This document shows positions 8,923 through 17,998 of a DNA stretch of 64,000 nucleotides, piece after piece; the stretch's first letter is position 1; each line of letters begins with the position of its first letter. The notes beneath the pieces were generated by a model. The model was given only the letters and a program-made list of their open reading frames with translations. It was not told the DNA's origin and searched no databases. This DNA comes from Streptomyces nigrescens. Its GTDB lineage: Bacteria > Actinomycetota > Actinomycetes > Streptomycetales > Streptomycetaceae. The position numbers were made by a program, and so were the translations under genes. The stretch spans positions 124,001-188,000 of the forward strand of contig AP026074.1 in assembly GCA_024349765.1 (NCBI GenBank), given 5' to 3'.

Positions 8923-9516
8923 GTCATCGACGCGGCCGCACTGATCGAGCCGCTGTCCTGCGCGGTACGCGGCTTCGACGTCCTGCCGCGCCGCCTCGGG
9001 GACCACTACCTCATCTACGGCGCCGGCACGATGGGCCTGATGATGCTCCAGCTCGCCAAGGCGGCCGGCGCGGCCTCCCTCTCGGTCGTCGACATCAACA
9101 AGGGCCGGCTGGAGGTCGCCGAACGGCTGGGCGCGGACGCCACCGCGACGGACGCCACCGCCCTGGACCGGCCGCAGAGCTGGGAGACCGTCATCGACTG
9201 CACCGGCGTCATCCCCGTCATCGAGGACGGCCTCACCCGGGTCCGGCGCGGGGGCACCTTCCAGCAGTTCGGCGTCGCCCCCTCCGCGGCCAAGGCGTCC
9301 TTCTCGCCGTTCAGCGTCTACAACGACGAGATCACCATCGTCGGGTCGATGGCCGTCCTGCACAGCTTCGGCCGCGCCGTGGACCTGATGGCCAAGGGCG
9401 TCCTCGACGCGGACACGATGCTCACCCACAGCTTCGGACTGGACGACTTCGGCACCGCCCTGCAGACCTTCCGCGACGGCTCCGGCCGCAAGATCCGGCT
9501 CCGCCCGCAGGCCTGA
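8923..9516 (+). pseudogene. 5'-truncated zinc-type polyol/sorbitol dehydrogenase
   Basis: About 197 residues corresponding to the C-terminal two thirds of a medium-chain dehydrogenase. It begins abruptly at the segment DAAALIEPLSCAVRGFDVL, followed by the NAD-binding GAGTMGLMMLQLAK and a normal C-terminus. The N-terminal catalytic half, with the zinc ligands and about 140 residues, is missing. There is no start codon or ribosome-binding site near the break; instead the sequence runs straight into the upstream leader of the oppositely oriented anti-sigma gene. It lies just upstream of xylulokinase, as in polyol operons, so this is the remnant of such an operon. Confidence 0.85.
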
Positions 9517-9559
9517 ACTCCCTTACGGTCCCGTCTCGTTGCACGGAAGCGACATCGTC

Positions 9560-10962
9560 ATGCCCACAGTTGCCGGGGTGGACTCCTCTACCCAGTCCTG
9601 CAAGGTCGTCGTCTGTGACGCCGACACCGGGGAGATCCTCCATCGGGGCCGCGCCACCCATCCCGAGGGCACCGAGGTCGACCCCGAGGCCTGGTGGCGG
9701 GCGCTCCTCGAAGCGGGCAACGGCCTGCTGGAACACGTGGACGCCCTCGCGGTCGCCGGACAGCAGCACGGGCTGGTGGCGCTCGACGCGGCCGGGCAGC
9801 CGGTGCGGGACGCGCTGCTGTGGAACGACACCCGCTCGGCGCAGGCCGCGGCGGACCTCATCGACGACCTCGGCGGGCCGGAGAAGTGGGCCCGGGCCGT
9901 CGGCACCGTACCGGTCGCGGCCATCACCGTCGCCAAACTGCGCTGGCTGGCCGAGCACGAGCCGCGGCACGCGGACCGCACCGACCGGGTGCTGCTGCCG
10001 CACGACTGGCTGACCTGGCGGTTGTGCGGCGGCCCCGGTACGCCCGCCGAACCGGTCACCGACCGCGGCGACGCCTCGGGCACCGGCTACTGGTCTCCCG
10101 CGAGGGCGCCTACCGCCGCGACCTCCTCGCCCTCGCCTTCGGCGGCCGCACCCCCGAACTGCCGCGCGTCCTCGGCCCGTACGAACCGGCCGGCCGCACC
10201 CCGCACGGCGCCCTCGTGGCGTCGGGGACCGGAGACAACATGGGCGCGGCCCTCGGGCTGGGCATCCGGCCGGGAGACGTGGTGATCTCCCTGGGCACCA
10301 GCGGCACCGCCTTCGCCCTCGCCGACCACCCGGTCGGCGATCCCACCGGCGCCGTCGCCGGCTTCGCCGACGCCACCGGCCGCTTCCTGCCGCTGGTGTG
10401 CACCCTCAACGCCGCCCGGGTCCTCAGCTCCACCGCCCGCATGCTCGGCATCGACCTCGACGACCTCGACGCCCTCGCCCGCGCGGCCGAGCCCGGCGCC
10501 GGCGGACTGGTCCTGCTCCCTTACCTCGGCGGCGAGCGTACCCCCAACCTCCCGGAGGCCGCCGGCAGTCTCACCGGCATGCGCAAGGCCAACATGCACC
10601 CGCCGAACTTCGCCCGGGCCGCCGTCGAAGGCATGCTCTGCAACATGGCCGACGCCCTCGACCGGCTACGGGCCCAGGACGTCAGCGCCCGGCGCGTCCT
10701 CATCATCGGCGGAGCGGCCAAGGCCCCCGTGGTCGGCGAGATCGCCGCAAGGATCTTCGGCACCCCCGTCACCGTCCCCGAACCGGAGGAGTACGTCGCC
10801 CTGGGCGCGGCCCGGCAGGCCGCCTGGGCCCTCGCCGGCACTCCCGAACCCCCGCACTGGCCCCTCGCCGCGGCCCGCCGCATCCCCGCCCCGGCCGACG
10901 GCTCCACCGGCCGTCGCATCCGGGAGGCCTACGCCGACGCCCGGGCGACGATGTACGGATGA
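9560..10962 (+). pseudogene. xylB: Xylulokinase, frameshifted
   Basis: FGGY-family sugar kinase. The N-terminal part ([12 protein letters not shown], phosphate-binding; [14 protein letters not shown]) runs to [10 protein letters not shown] near 10092. The rest ([42 protein letters not shown]) is one frame over, so a single base is missing at about 10092-10099. Apart from that it is full length for xylulokinase (about 467 residues). GGAAG lies 10 nt before the chosen ATG. With the truncated dehydrogenase upstream it points to a former pathway of polyol to xylulose to xylulose 5-phosphate. It is either a true pseudogene or a base-calling error. Confidence 0.85.
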
Positions 10963-11083
10963 GCGGAGTCGGCCGCCCGGCCCCGGCCCGCAGGGTCGGT
11001 CGGCGGCCGAGGCGATGGAAGAGGTGGCCGAGGAGGTGGACGGCCCCCGCAGTCACTGCGACGCGTCGGCTGCGGCCGGGGAG

Positions 11084-11710
11084 TCAGCCCTCGATGAGGG
11101 TGGCCACGGCCCGGCACAGGAGGTGCACGCTGCGCCGGAACTTCTCGTCCTGGTCCAGCCGGGGCATCTCGGTGAGCAGGAGCGGGAAGCGCGCGTGCAG
11201 GTCCGCGTAGACCTCCTCGGTGACGGGGGCCGTCCGGGCCTCGCTCTGTTCCTGCAGCACGAATCCGGTGAGGTGGCTGAGCAGGGTGTCGGCGGCGGTG
11301 CCGGCGTGTTCGGCGGGGACGCCGGCGTCGCGGAGGGTGTGCAGGAGGCGTTCCATCAAGGACAGGCCGCCGGTGCTGAGCATCCTGGGGCTGTCGGCCA
11401 GTAGGAGCGCGCCGCCGGGGTGCTGGAGCAAGGCCTGGCGCAGGGTGGTGGCCTGGGCCTCGATGCGGTCCTGCCAGGTCGCCCCGGGCGGCAGGGCGGC
11501 CAGCGCGGCGCTGCCGTCGTCGTGGGCCTGCCGGCAGACCCGGTCGGCCATCAACGCGAGCAGTTCGTCCTTGCTGCGCACGTGGTAATAGAGGCTGCCC
11601 GCGTGCGCGCCGAGCCGTTCGGCCACCTGGCGCATGGACAGGGCGTGGTATCCGACCTCGGCGAACGTGGCCATACCGGCGTCGATGATCCGCTCCTTGG
11701 TGAGCTTCAT
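11084..11710 (-). CDS. TetR-family repressor
   Basis: About 208 residues. The N-terminal TetR helix-turn-helix is plain (KERIIDAGMATFAEVGYHALSMRQVAERLGAHAGSLYYHVRSKDELL); the C-terminal domain resembles the TetR_C class I ligand-binding fold. ATG (MKLTKER) is preferred over a TTG eight codons upstream because the conserved domain starts there. It is divergent from a rhomboid-like gene, and two related palindromes lie between them, so autoregulation and control of the neighbour are likely. The ligand is unknown. Confidence 0.88.
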   Translation of the reverse strand: MKLTKERIIDAGMATFAEVGYHALSMRQVAERLGAHAGSLYYHVRSKDELLALMADRVCRQAHDDGSAALAALPPGATWQDRIEAQATTLRQALLQHPGGALLLADSPRMLSTGGLSLMERLLHTLRDAGVPAEHAGTAADTLLSHLTGFVLQEQSEARTAPVTEEVYADLHARFPLLLTEMPRLDQDEKFRRSVHLLCRAVATLIEG

Positions 11711-11730
11711 CTGTTTACCGTAAAGGTTTT

Positions 11731-11786
11731 CCAACGGTGTTCGAAAGCTGTGTTAGCCTCCCGCCGACCATTTCGAACGGTGTTGC
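11731..11786. promoter_or_regulatory. Paired TetR operator candidates
   Basis: Two copies of an imperfect CGAAC-GGT-GTTCG palindrome lie at 11731-11743 (CCAACGGTGTTCG) and 11774-11786 (CGAACGGTGTTGC), 43 bp apart, in the short space between the divergent TetR and rhomboid genes. Each has one imperfect half-site, as is common for TetR dimers binding in pairs. Confidence 0.6.
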
Positions 11787-11798
11787 AGGGGGCGGGAC

Positions 11799-12476
11799 AT
11801 GGACGCGGTGCTTTTCAACGTGACCACGGCCGCGTTGATGGTGATGATCATCAACAGCGGGCTCGGCGCGATCGGACGGGACACGCTGCGCGGGCGCCCC
11901 GTCCCGTGGGCCGCGGTCGGCCTGACCGTCCTCGCGGTGGCCGGCGTCGTCCTCCAGCTGTGCTGGTCGGGCGCGATGGCCGCGCTCGACAACGACCCCG
12001 CCAAGAGCGGCTGGTGGCGGGTGCTCACCTCGGTCTTCCTGCAGAACGGCGGCCCGGGCGGCGCCCTGTGGAACATCGCCACCCTCGCCCTCGCCGCCGC
12101 GCTCGCGCAGTGGCTCTGGGGCGGCACGCTGACCCTGGTCTTCTTCGCCGCCGGCATCCTCCTGCCGGAGCACCTCGACGCCCTGCTCGGTCTCGGCAGC
12201 GGCCCCAGCACGGACCCGCGCAACTTCGCCGGCAGTTCCGGCGCGACCTACTTCCTGGGGGCCACCCTGGCCCTGGCTCTCCTGACCCGCACCCGCGTCA
12301 AGAAGCAGCAGGCCCTCGCGATCGCCGTCCCGGTGCTCGGCCTGCTGATGTGGCTCCTGCAGGAGAACGGCCACGGCCTGGTCACCGTGTACGGCTTCGC
12401 GCTCGGCGCGCTGGCCTGGGCGGTACGCCGCTTCCTGGGCCGCACGGAGACCGAACCGTCGCCGCACTCGGCGTAA
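11799..12476 (+). CDS. Rhomboid-family intramembrane serine protease
   Basis: A 225-residue polytopic membrane protein with about six hydrophobic helices. The rhomboid catalytic elements are recognisable: the Asn in ALWN (Asn92), the GxSG serine motif GSSG (Ser147) and a histidine in NGHGLV (His192). The spacing of Ser and His is right for the family. It would cleave membrane substrates within the bilayer; the substrate is unknown. It is likely controlled by the divergent TetR gene through the two palindromes between them. Overall similarity is loose, so a rhomboid-like protein of lower activity is possible. Confidence 0.7.
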   Translation: MDAVLFNVTTAALMVMIINSGLGAIGRDTLRGRPVPWAAVGLTVLAVAGVVLQLCWSGAMAALDNDPAKSGWWRVLTSVFLQNGGPGGALWNIATLALAAALAQWLWGGTLTLVFFAAGILLPEHLDALLGLGSGPSTDPRNFAGSSGATYFLGATLALALLTRTRVKKQQALAIAVPVLGLLMWLLQENGHGLVTVYGFALGALAWAVRRFLGRTETEPSPHSA

Positions 12477-12503
12477 CAGGCAGCCGGGCGCCGGCGATCG
12501 GCG

Positions 12504-13451
12504 TCAGCGCACAGCGAGCACGATCTTCCCCTTGGCGCGACCGGTCTCACTGAGCTCATGTGCCTTGGCGGCCTCCTCCCAGGGCAGCGCCTGATCGACG
12601 ACGACGTTCAGCGCGCCGCCCGACACCAGCTCGCCGATCCGCTGGAGGTCGGAGCCGGACGGGGTGAAGCCGAACTCGACGTAACGACGGCCGAGTTCGG
12701 CCGCCCGCTCCCTGACCGCAGTGCGGTCCGGCCCGGTGCCCCGGACGTCGAGCAGCACCCCTTGTGCGGTGAGGGTGGTCAGCGAGCGCGGCCCGTACGC
12801 GCCGCTGATCGGATCCAGCACCACGTCGATGTCGCGCGCCACCTCCTCGAAGTCGACGGTGGTGTAGTCGATCAGCTCGTCGGCACCCAGCCCGCGCAGG
12901 AAGTCGTGCTTGTCCTGCCGGGCGGTGCCGATGACATGGGCGCCACGGGACTTGGCGATCTGCACCGCGAGATGTCCGATGCCGCCGGCCGCCGCGTGGA
13001 CGAGCACCCGCTGACCGGCATGGACGTCGGCGACCCGGACGAGCGGCTGCCAGGCGGTGAGCGCCGCGGTCGGGAGCGCCGCGGCGTGCAGATGGTCCAG
13101 GCCCGGCGGGACGGAGGCCAGGGAGTCCTCCGGTACGGCCACGTACTCGGCGTAGGTGCCGCGCGGCGGCAGGACGGCTGCGAACACCGCGTCACCGGGC
13201 CGGAACCGCGTCACCTGCTCACCCACTGCCTCCACCACACCGGACAGGTCCAGCCCCAGGACGAAGGGCGGCTCGCCCAGCCTGGCCAGCAAGCCCGAAC
13301 GCCGCTTCCAGTCGGCCGGGTTGACCCCGGCGGCATGCACCCGCACCAGCACCTCGCCGGGTCCCGTCGCCGGCCGCTCGGTCTCGACGACCTCCAGGAC
13401 CTCCGGACCGCCGAACACCCGCTGGCTGACCGCCCGCATACCGCCGCTCAT
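12504..13451 (-). CDS. NADP-dependent quinone oxidoreductase (MDR family)
   Basis: A 315-residue zinc-independent medium-chain reductase of the quinone-oxidoreductase type. It has an N-terminal GroES-like domain (GPEVLEVVE, AAGVNPADWKRRSG, LGLDLSGVVEAVG), the nucleotide-binding motif HAAAGGIGHLAVQIAKSRGA and the C-terminal AHELSETGRAKGKIVL. No structural zinc cysteines are present. The start is MSGGMRAVSQ; an alternative is the Met four codons later. It is divergent from an HxlR regulator, a frequent pairing in which the regulator responds to quinones or other electrophiles. Confidence 0.88.
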   Translation of the reverse strand: MSGGMRAVSQRVFGGPEVLEVVETERPATGPGEVLVRVHAAGVNPADWKRRSGLLARLGEPPFVLGLDLSGVVEAVGEQVTRFRPGDAVFAAVLPPRGTYAEYVAVPEDSLASVPPGLDHLHAAALPTAALTAWQPLVRVADVHAGQRVLVHAAAGGIGHLAVQIAKSRGAHVIGTARQDKHDFLRGLGADELIDYTTVDFEEVARDIDVVLDPISGAYGPRSLTTLTAQGVLLDVRGTGPDRTAVRERAAELGRRYVEFGFTPSGSDLQRIGELVSGGALNVVVDQALPWEEAAKAHELSETGRAKGKIVLAVR

Positions 13452-13515
13452 CTCGCTGCCTTCCGCACCCACTCCGCCGTGGCCGGCCGGCCACGTCTCC
13501 ATCCTGGAAGAAGGC

Positions 13516-13559
13516 GGTACCCGTTGTGAAGTAGGCACCTGTTTGATATCTAGGTACCT
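13516..13559. promoter_or_regulatory. HxlR operator candidates
   Basis: The divergent promoter holds a direct repeat TAGGCACCT (13532-13540) and TAGGTACCT (13551-13559), plus an upstream GGTACC at 13516-13521. The spacing of about two helical turns suits a dimeric winged-helix regulator. Confidence 0.45.
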
Positions 13560-13560
13560 C

Positions 13561-14004
13561 ATGGATACCACTGCGCACGCCGACCGGACCGACCCGGCCG
13601 GCCGGGCGGAGCGACCCGACTGGAAGCTCACCTATCGCCGGGACTGCCCCTCGCGGACCGTCATCGAAGTGCTCGCCAACAAGTGGGCGTTGTACGTCCT
13701 GGGCGCCCTGCGGCGCTACGACCGGCCGATGCGGTTCAACGAGCTGCGGCGGGTCCTCGACGGCATCACGCAGAAGATGCTGACCCAGACCCTGCGGGCC
13801 CTCGAACGCGACGGCCTGGTCAGCCGCACCGTCTATCCGACCGTACCGCCGCGCGTGGAGTACGCGTTGACCGCGCTCGGGGTCGAGGCCGGGCAGCTCA
13901 CCGCCGCCATCGCCGACTGGTCCGTGGCGCACGCCCGGGAGATCCTCACGGCTCGCGAGCACTTCGACGAACGGGACGCCACACAGCCGGCACCGGTGCG
14001 GTAG
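13561..14004 (+). CDS. HxlR-family regulator
   Basis: 147 residues with the HxlR/MarR-like winged helix: CPSRTVIEVLANKWALYVLGAL, RFNELRRVLDGITQKMLTQTLRALERDGLVSR and the wing YPTVPPRVEYALT. The family cysteine is present in RDCPSRT near residue 24; in YodB/HypR-type members this residue senses quinones, disulfide stress or hypochlorite. The ATG directly follows the last operator-like repeat, with no good ribosome-binding site, so the message may be nearly leaderless. It is divergent from the quinone oxidoreductase gene, its probable target. Confidence 0.88.
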   Translation: MDTTAHADRTDPAGRAERPDWKLTYRRDCPSRTVIEVLANKWALYVLGALRRYDRPMRFNELRRVLDGITQKMLTQTLRALERDGLVSRTVYPTVPPRVEYALTALGVEAGQLTAAIADWSVAHAREILTAREHFDERDATQPAPVR

Positions 14005-14022
14005 CACGCCCCCGGCAGGTCC

Positions 14023-15243
14023 CTAACGCCCCGCCCTGCGCTTGTTCCAGACGTCGAAGCCGACCGCGGCGAGCAGCACGAGGCCCTTGATGACCTGCTG
14101 GTAGTCGGTGCCGATGCCGACCAACGACATGCCGTTGTTGAGGACGCCGAGGACCAGGCCGCCGATGACCGCCCCCATGACCGTGCCGACGCCGCCGCTC
14201 ATGGAGGCGCCGCCGATGAACGAGGCGGCGATGGCCTCCAGTTCGAAGTTCAGGCCGGCCTGCGGCGTACCCGCGTTGAGCCGGGCGGCGTAGACACATC
14301 CGGCGAGCGCCGCCAGGACACCCATCGTGACAAAGACGGCGAAGGTGACGCGCTGGTCCTTGACGCCGGACAGCTGCGCGGCCGCCTTGTTGCCACCGAG
14401 GGCGTACACATGCCGGCCGACGACCGCGTTGCGCATCACCTGACCGAGGGCGAGCAGCAGCCCGCACATGAGGAGCATCACGACCGGCACGCCGTGGAAA
14501 CTGGCCAGCGTCAGAGCGAGGGCCACCACGGCGGCGGTGATCGCGGTGCACCTGGCCACCCACAGACCGGTCGGCAACACGTCCAGCCCGTGGGCCAGTT
14601 GGCGGGAGCGCTGCCGCCCTTCCCGTAGCAGGAGGAGGACGACGGCACAGAGGCCCAGCGTCAGGGTGGGGTTGTGGTACTGCGTGTACGGGCCCACCTC
14701 CGGGAGGAAGCCCTTGGCGAGGTCCTGGAAGCCGTCCGGGAACGGCGCCAGGGACTGGCCCTCCAGGACGAGCTGCGTCGCGCCGCGGAACAGCAGCATG
14801 CCGGCCAGCGTCACGATGAACGACGGGATCCCGAGGTACGCGATGAAGAAGCCCTGCCAGGCCCCCGCGACCGCGCCGATCAGCAGCGAGAGGAGCAGGG
14901 CGGGCACCCAGGGCAGACCGTGCTTGACCATCAGCACCGCGGCCATCGCTCCGACGAAGGCGACCAGCGAGCCGACGGACAGGTCGATATGGCCCGCGAT
15001 GATGACGATCACCATGCCCATGGCCAGGATGAGGATGTAGCTGTTCTGCTGGATCAGGTTGGAGACGTTGTTCGGCAGCAGCAGCGTGCCGTCGGTCCAG
15101 ATCTGGAACAGCACGACGAGGAAGGCCAGCGCGATGAGCATGCCGTACTGACGCATGTTGGCGCGGGCCCCGTGGATCAGGAGCGCCATCGCCGGCGGCG
15201 AGGCGGGCGTGTCCTCGGGGGGAGTGCTCGTGAAGGCGGTCAT
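14023..15243 (-). CDS. Sugar ABC transporter permease (MmsB/XylH type)
   Basis: A 406-residue inner-membrane permease of the BPD_transp_2 class (RbsC/XylH/GguB) with about 10 hydrophobic helices. Hallmarks are GHIDLSVGSLVAFVGA and the cytoplasmic loop RHVYALGGNKAAAQLSGVK that docks with the ATPase. It is the last gene of a set read from the dehydratase side: binding protein, ATPase, permease. It imports a monosaccharide or sugar acid feeding the enzymes encoded upstream. The Gly-Gly-Ala-Ser-Met-Ser-Gly-Gly-Val motif near the C-terminus is typical of the family. Confidence 0.93.
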   Translation of the reverse strand: MTAFTSTPPEDTPASPPAMALLIHGARANMRQYGMLIALAFLVVLFQIWTDGTLLLPNNVSNLIQQNSYILILAMGMVIVIIAGHIDLSVGSLVAFVGAMAAVLMVKHGLPWVPALLLSLLIGAVAGAWQGFFIAYLGIPSFIVTLAGMLLFRGATQLVLEGQSLAPFPDGFQDLAKGFLPEVGPYTQYHNPTLTLGLCAVVLLLLREGRQRSRQLAHGLDVLPTGLWVARCTAITAAVVALALTLASFHGVPVVMLLMCGLLLALGQVMRNAVVGRHVYALGGNKAAAQLSGVKDQRVTFAVFVTMGVLAALAGCVYAARLNAGTPQAGLNFELEAIAASFIGGASMSGGVGTVMGAVIGGLVLGVLNNGMSLVGIGTDYQQVIKGLVLLAAVGFDVWNKRRAGR

Positions 15244-15252
15244 GGCGGGGCC

Positions 15253-16893
15253 TCAGCTCCCGTTCTCGGTCATCTGGCGCAGGGTCATATGGCGCATCAG
15301 GACTTCCTGGGTGGCCTCGGCACGGGTGACCTCACCGGTCAGCCGGCCCTCGGCCATGGTGTAGATCCGGTCGCACATCCCGAGCAGTTCGGGCAGTTCG
15401 GAGGAGAGGAGGAGCACCGCCTTGCCGCGGGCCGCGAGGGCGTCGATCACGGTGTAGATCTCGTACTTCGCGCCGACGTCGATGCCGCGGGTCGGCTCGT
15501 CGAGGATCAGCACCTGCGGGTCGGTGTGGATCCACCGGCTCAGCACGACCTTCTGCTGGTTGCCGCCGGACAGCCGGCCCACCCGCTCGGCGACCGTGGG
15601 CGTCTTGATGTTCAGGGACGTGCGGTAGTGCTCGGCGATCCGGCGCTCGCGGTGTTCGTCCACGAAGCCGCGCACACCGTTCCGCCGGCCGGCGTCGCTT
15701 CGCCGCATGCCGGGCAGCGAGGCCAGGGAGATGTTGCGCTGCACGGTGTCGAGGAGGTTCAGACCGTAGCGCTTGCGGTCCTCGGTGACGTAGGCGAGGC
15801 CCGCGGCGATGGCCGCCGGTACGGTCCTGGTGTCGACCTCACGTCCGCCGACGGCCACCGTCCCGGCGACGTACTGCCCGTAGGAGCGCCCGAAGACGGA
15901 CATCGCGAGTTCGGTGCGGCCCGCGCCCATCAGCCCGGCGATGCCGACGATCTCGCCGCGGCGCACGGTGAGCGACACCCCGTCGACGACCGTGCGCCGG
16001 TGGTCGGCCGGATGCCGTACCGTCCAGCCGTCGACGGCGAGGGCGATCCGGCCGGCGTCCTCGCCCCGGTAGGGGGTGCGGTCGGGGAAGCGGTGGTCCA
16101 GATCGCGGCCGACCATGCCCCGGATGAGGCGTTCCTCGGACAGTTCCGGTGCGGCGGACGGTGAGTGACGTACCGTCAGGGACTCCACCGTCCGGCCGTC
16201 GCGCAGGATGGTCACCGAGTCGGCGATCGCCCGGATCTCGTTGAGTTTGTGGGAGATGACGATGCCGGCGACGCCCTGGTCACGCAGCTGAAGGAGTAGT
16301 TCGAGCAGGTGCGCGCTGTCCTGGTCGTTGAGCGCCGCCGTGGGCTCGTCCAGGATGAGCAGCTTCACCTCCTTCGACAGGGCCTTGGCGATCTCCACCA
16401 GCTGCTGCCGGCCCACGCCCAGCTCCGATACCGGCGTCTGCGGCTTCTCGCGCAGCCCCACCCGCGCAAGCAGCCGGCTCGCCTCGCGGTAGGTGCCGTT
16501 CCAGTCGACGGTGCCGCGGGCCGAGCGCCGCTCGTTGCCGAGGAAGATGTTCTCGGCGATCGACAGCTGCGGCACCAGCGCCAGCTCCTGGTGGATGATG
16601 ACGATGCCGTGCCGCTCGCCGGCCCGGATGTCCTTGAAGGCCACCGGCTCGCCCTCGAAGCGGACCTCGCCCTCGTAACTCCCGTGCGGATGCACCCCGC
16701 TGAGGACCTTCATCAACGTGGACTTCCCCGCGCCGTTCTCCCCGCAGACGGCGTGGATCTCACCGGGCCGTACGGTCAGATGCACGTCGGACAGCGCGGT
16801 GACGCCGGAGAACGTCTTCGTGATCGCGCGCATCTCCAGGACGGGGCGCGGTTGGCCGGCGACCGGCCCCGGCTCCCCGGCGGGCCGGGTCAT
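15253..16893 (-). CDS. Sugar ABC transporter ATP-binding protein (MmsA/XylG type)
   Basis: 546 residues with two fused ATPase domains, as in RbsA/XylG/GguA. The N-terminal copy has the Walker [17 protein letters not shown], the Q-loop [11 protein letters not shown], the signature-like [15 protein letters not shown] and Walker [10 protein letters not shown]. The C-terminal copy has a degenerate Walker A ([16 protein letters not shown]), signature [11 protein letters not shown] and Walker [13 protein letters not shown]. It starts inside the stop of the upstream binding-protein gene (ATGA), which indicates translational coupling. It energises the adjacent permease. Confidence 0.95.
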   Translation of the reverse strand: MTRPAGEPGPVAGQPRPVLEMRAITKTFSGVTALSDVHLTVRPGEIHAVCGENGAGKSTLMKVLSGVHPHGSYEGEVRFEGEPVAFKDIRAGERHGIVIIHQELALVPQLSIAENIFLGNERRSARGTVDWNGTYREASRLLARVGLREKPQTPVSELGVGRQQLVEIAKALSKEVKLLILDEPTAALNDQDSAHLLELLLQLRDQGVAGIVISHKLNEIRAIADSVTILRDGRTVESLTVRHSPSAAPELSEERLIRGMVGRDLDHRFPDRTPYRGEDAGRIALAVDGWTVRHPADHRRTVVDGVSLTVRRGEIVGIAGLMGAGRTELAMSVFGRSYGQYVAGTVAVGGREVDTRTVPAAIAAGLAYVTEDRKRYGLNLLDTVQRNISLASLPGMRRSDAGRRNGVRGFVDEHRERRIAEHYRTSLNIKTPTVAERVGRLSGGNQQKVVLSRWIHTDPQVLILDEPTRGIDVGAKYEIYTVIDALAARGKAVLLLSSELPELLGMCDRIYTMAEGRLTGEVTRAEATQEVLMRHMTLRQMTENGS

Positions 16894-17993
16894 CGCAGCT
16901 GTCCCGCGGTGAAGTACCCCTCCTGCACCAGGAGTTGGGTGTTGCTCCTGTCGATGCTGACCGGCTTCAGCAGATACGCCGGCACGGTCTTCCTGCCGTT
17001 GTCGTAGTCGGTCGTGTTGTTGACCTCGGGCTTGCGGCCGTGGAGCACGGCATCGCCCATCTGCACGGCCCGCGCGGCGAGTTCGCGGGTGTCCTTGAAG
17101 ACGGTCTGGGTCTGCTCGCCCCGGATGATGGACTTCACCGATGCCAGTTCCGCGTCCTGCCCGGTGACGATCGGCAGGTCCGCGCCCCGGTAGCCGGCGC
17201 TCTTGAGCGCGGAGATGATGCCCAGCGAGATGCCGTCGTACGGGGACAGCACCGCGTCAACCTTCTCCTCGCCGTAGTTCTTGCTGATCAGGTCGTCCAT
17301 CCGCTTCTGTGCGGTACCGCCGTCCCAGCGCAGCGTGGTGGCCTGGTTCATCCTCGTCTGCTTGCTGCCGACCACCAGCTGGCCGCTGCGGAGGTACGGC
17401 GTGAGGACGGCGAGGGCGCCGTTCCAGAAGTAACGGGTGTTGTTGTCGTCGGGCGAGCCCGCGAACAGCTCGATGCGGTAGCTCGTGCCCGCGTCCCTGC
17501 GCGGCCTGCCCAGTTTCAGCTTGTCGACGAGGTACTGCCCCTGGAGGCGGCCGACGCGTTCGTTGTCGAAGGACGCGTAGTAGTCGACGTTCTTCGTGCC
17601 CATGATCAAGCGGTCGTACGCGATCACGGGGATGCCCGCGTCGTGCGCGCGCTGCAGTACGTCGGTGAGCGCGGAACCGTCGATGGCGGCGACCACCAGC
17701 AGCCGGTGTCCCTCGGCGATCATGTTCTCCAGCTGGGCGACCTGGTTCTCGACCTTGTCGTCGCCGTACTGAAGGTCGGCCTGGTACCCGGCCTCGCGGA
17801 ACTGCTCCGCCATGTTCCGGCCGTCGGCGATCCAGCGCTCCGACGCCTTGGTGGGCATGGCGATGCCGATGGTGCCGCCGCTTCCGCGGTCGGGCCGGTA
17901 GCGGCTGCCGCCCCTGGCCTCCTGGCCGCAGGCGGTCAGCGAGACGGCGAGCAGGGCGGCGCTCGCGGTGACGAGAAGCGTGCGGGATCGCAT
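16890..17993 (-). CDS. Sugar-binding lipoprotein of ABC transporter (ChvE type)
   Basis: 367 residues. The signal peptide ends in a lipobox, [10 protein letters not shown], so Cys at about residue 22 would be lipidated. The mature part is a periplasmic-binding-protein fold related to ChvE/Mms[79 protein letters not shown]. This subgroup binds aldoses such as galactose, arabinose or xylose, or their acids. The start is the ATG opening the signal peptide. It overlaps the ATPase gene by the ATGA junction. Confidence 0.93.
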   Translation of the reverse strand: MRSRTLLVTASAALLAVSLTACGQEARGGSRYRPDRGSGGTIGIAMPTKASERWIADGRNMAEQFREAGYQADLQYGDDKVENQVAQLENMIAEGHRLLVVAAIDGSALTDVLQRAHDAGIPVIAYDRLIMGTKNVDYYASFDNERVGRLQGQYLVDKLKLGRPRRDAGTSYRIELFAGSPDDNNTRYFWNGALAVLTPYLRSGQLVVGSKQTRMNQATTLRWDGGTAQKRMDDLISKNYGEEKVDAVLSPYDGISLGIISALKSAGYRGADLPIVTGQDAELASVKSIIRGEQTQTVFKDTRELAARAVQMGDAVLHGRKPEVNNTTDYDNGRKTVPAYLLKPVSIDRSNTQLLVQEGYFTAGQLR

Positions 17994-17998
17994 GGGGA

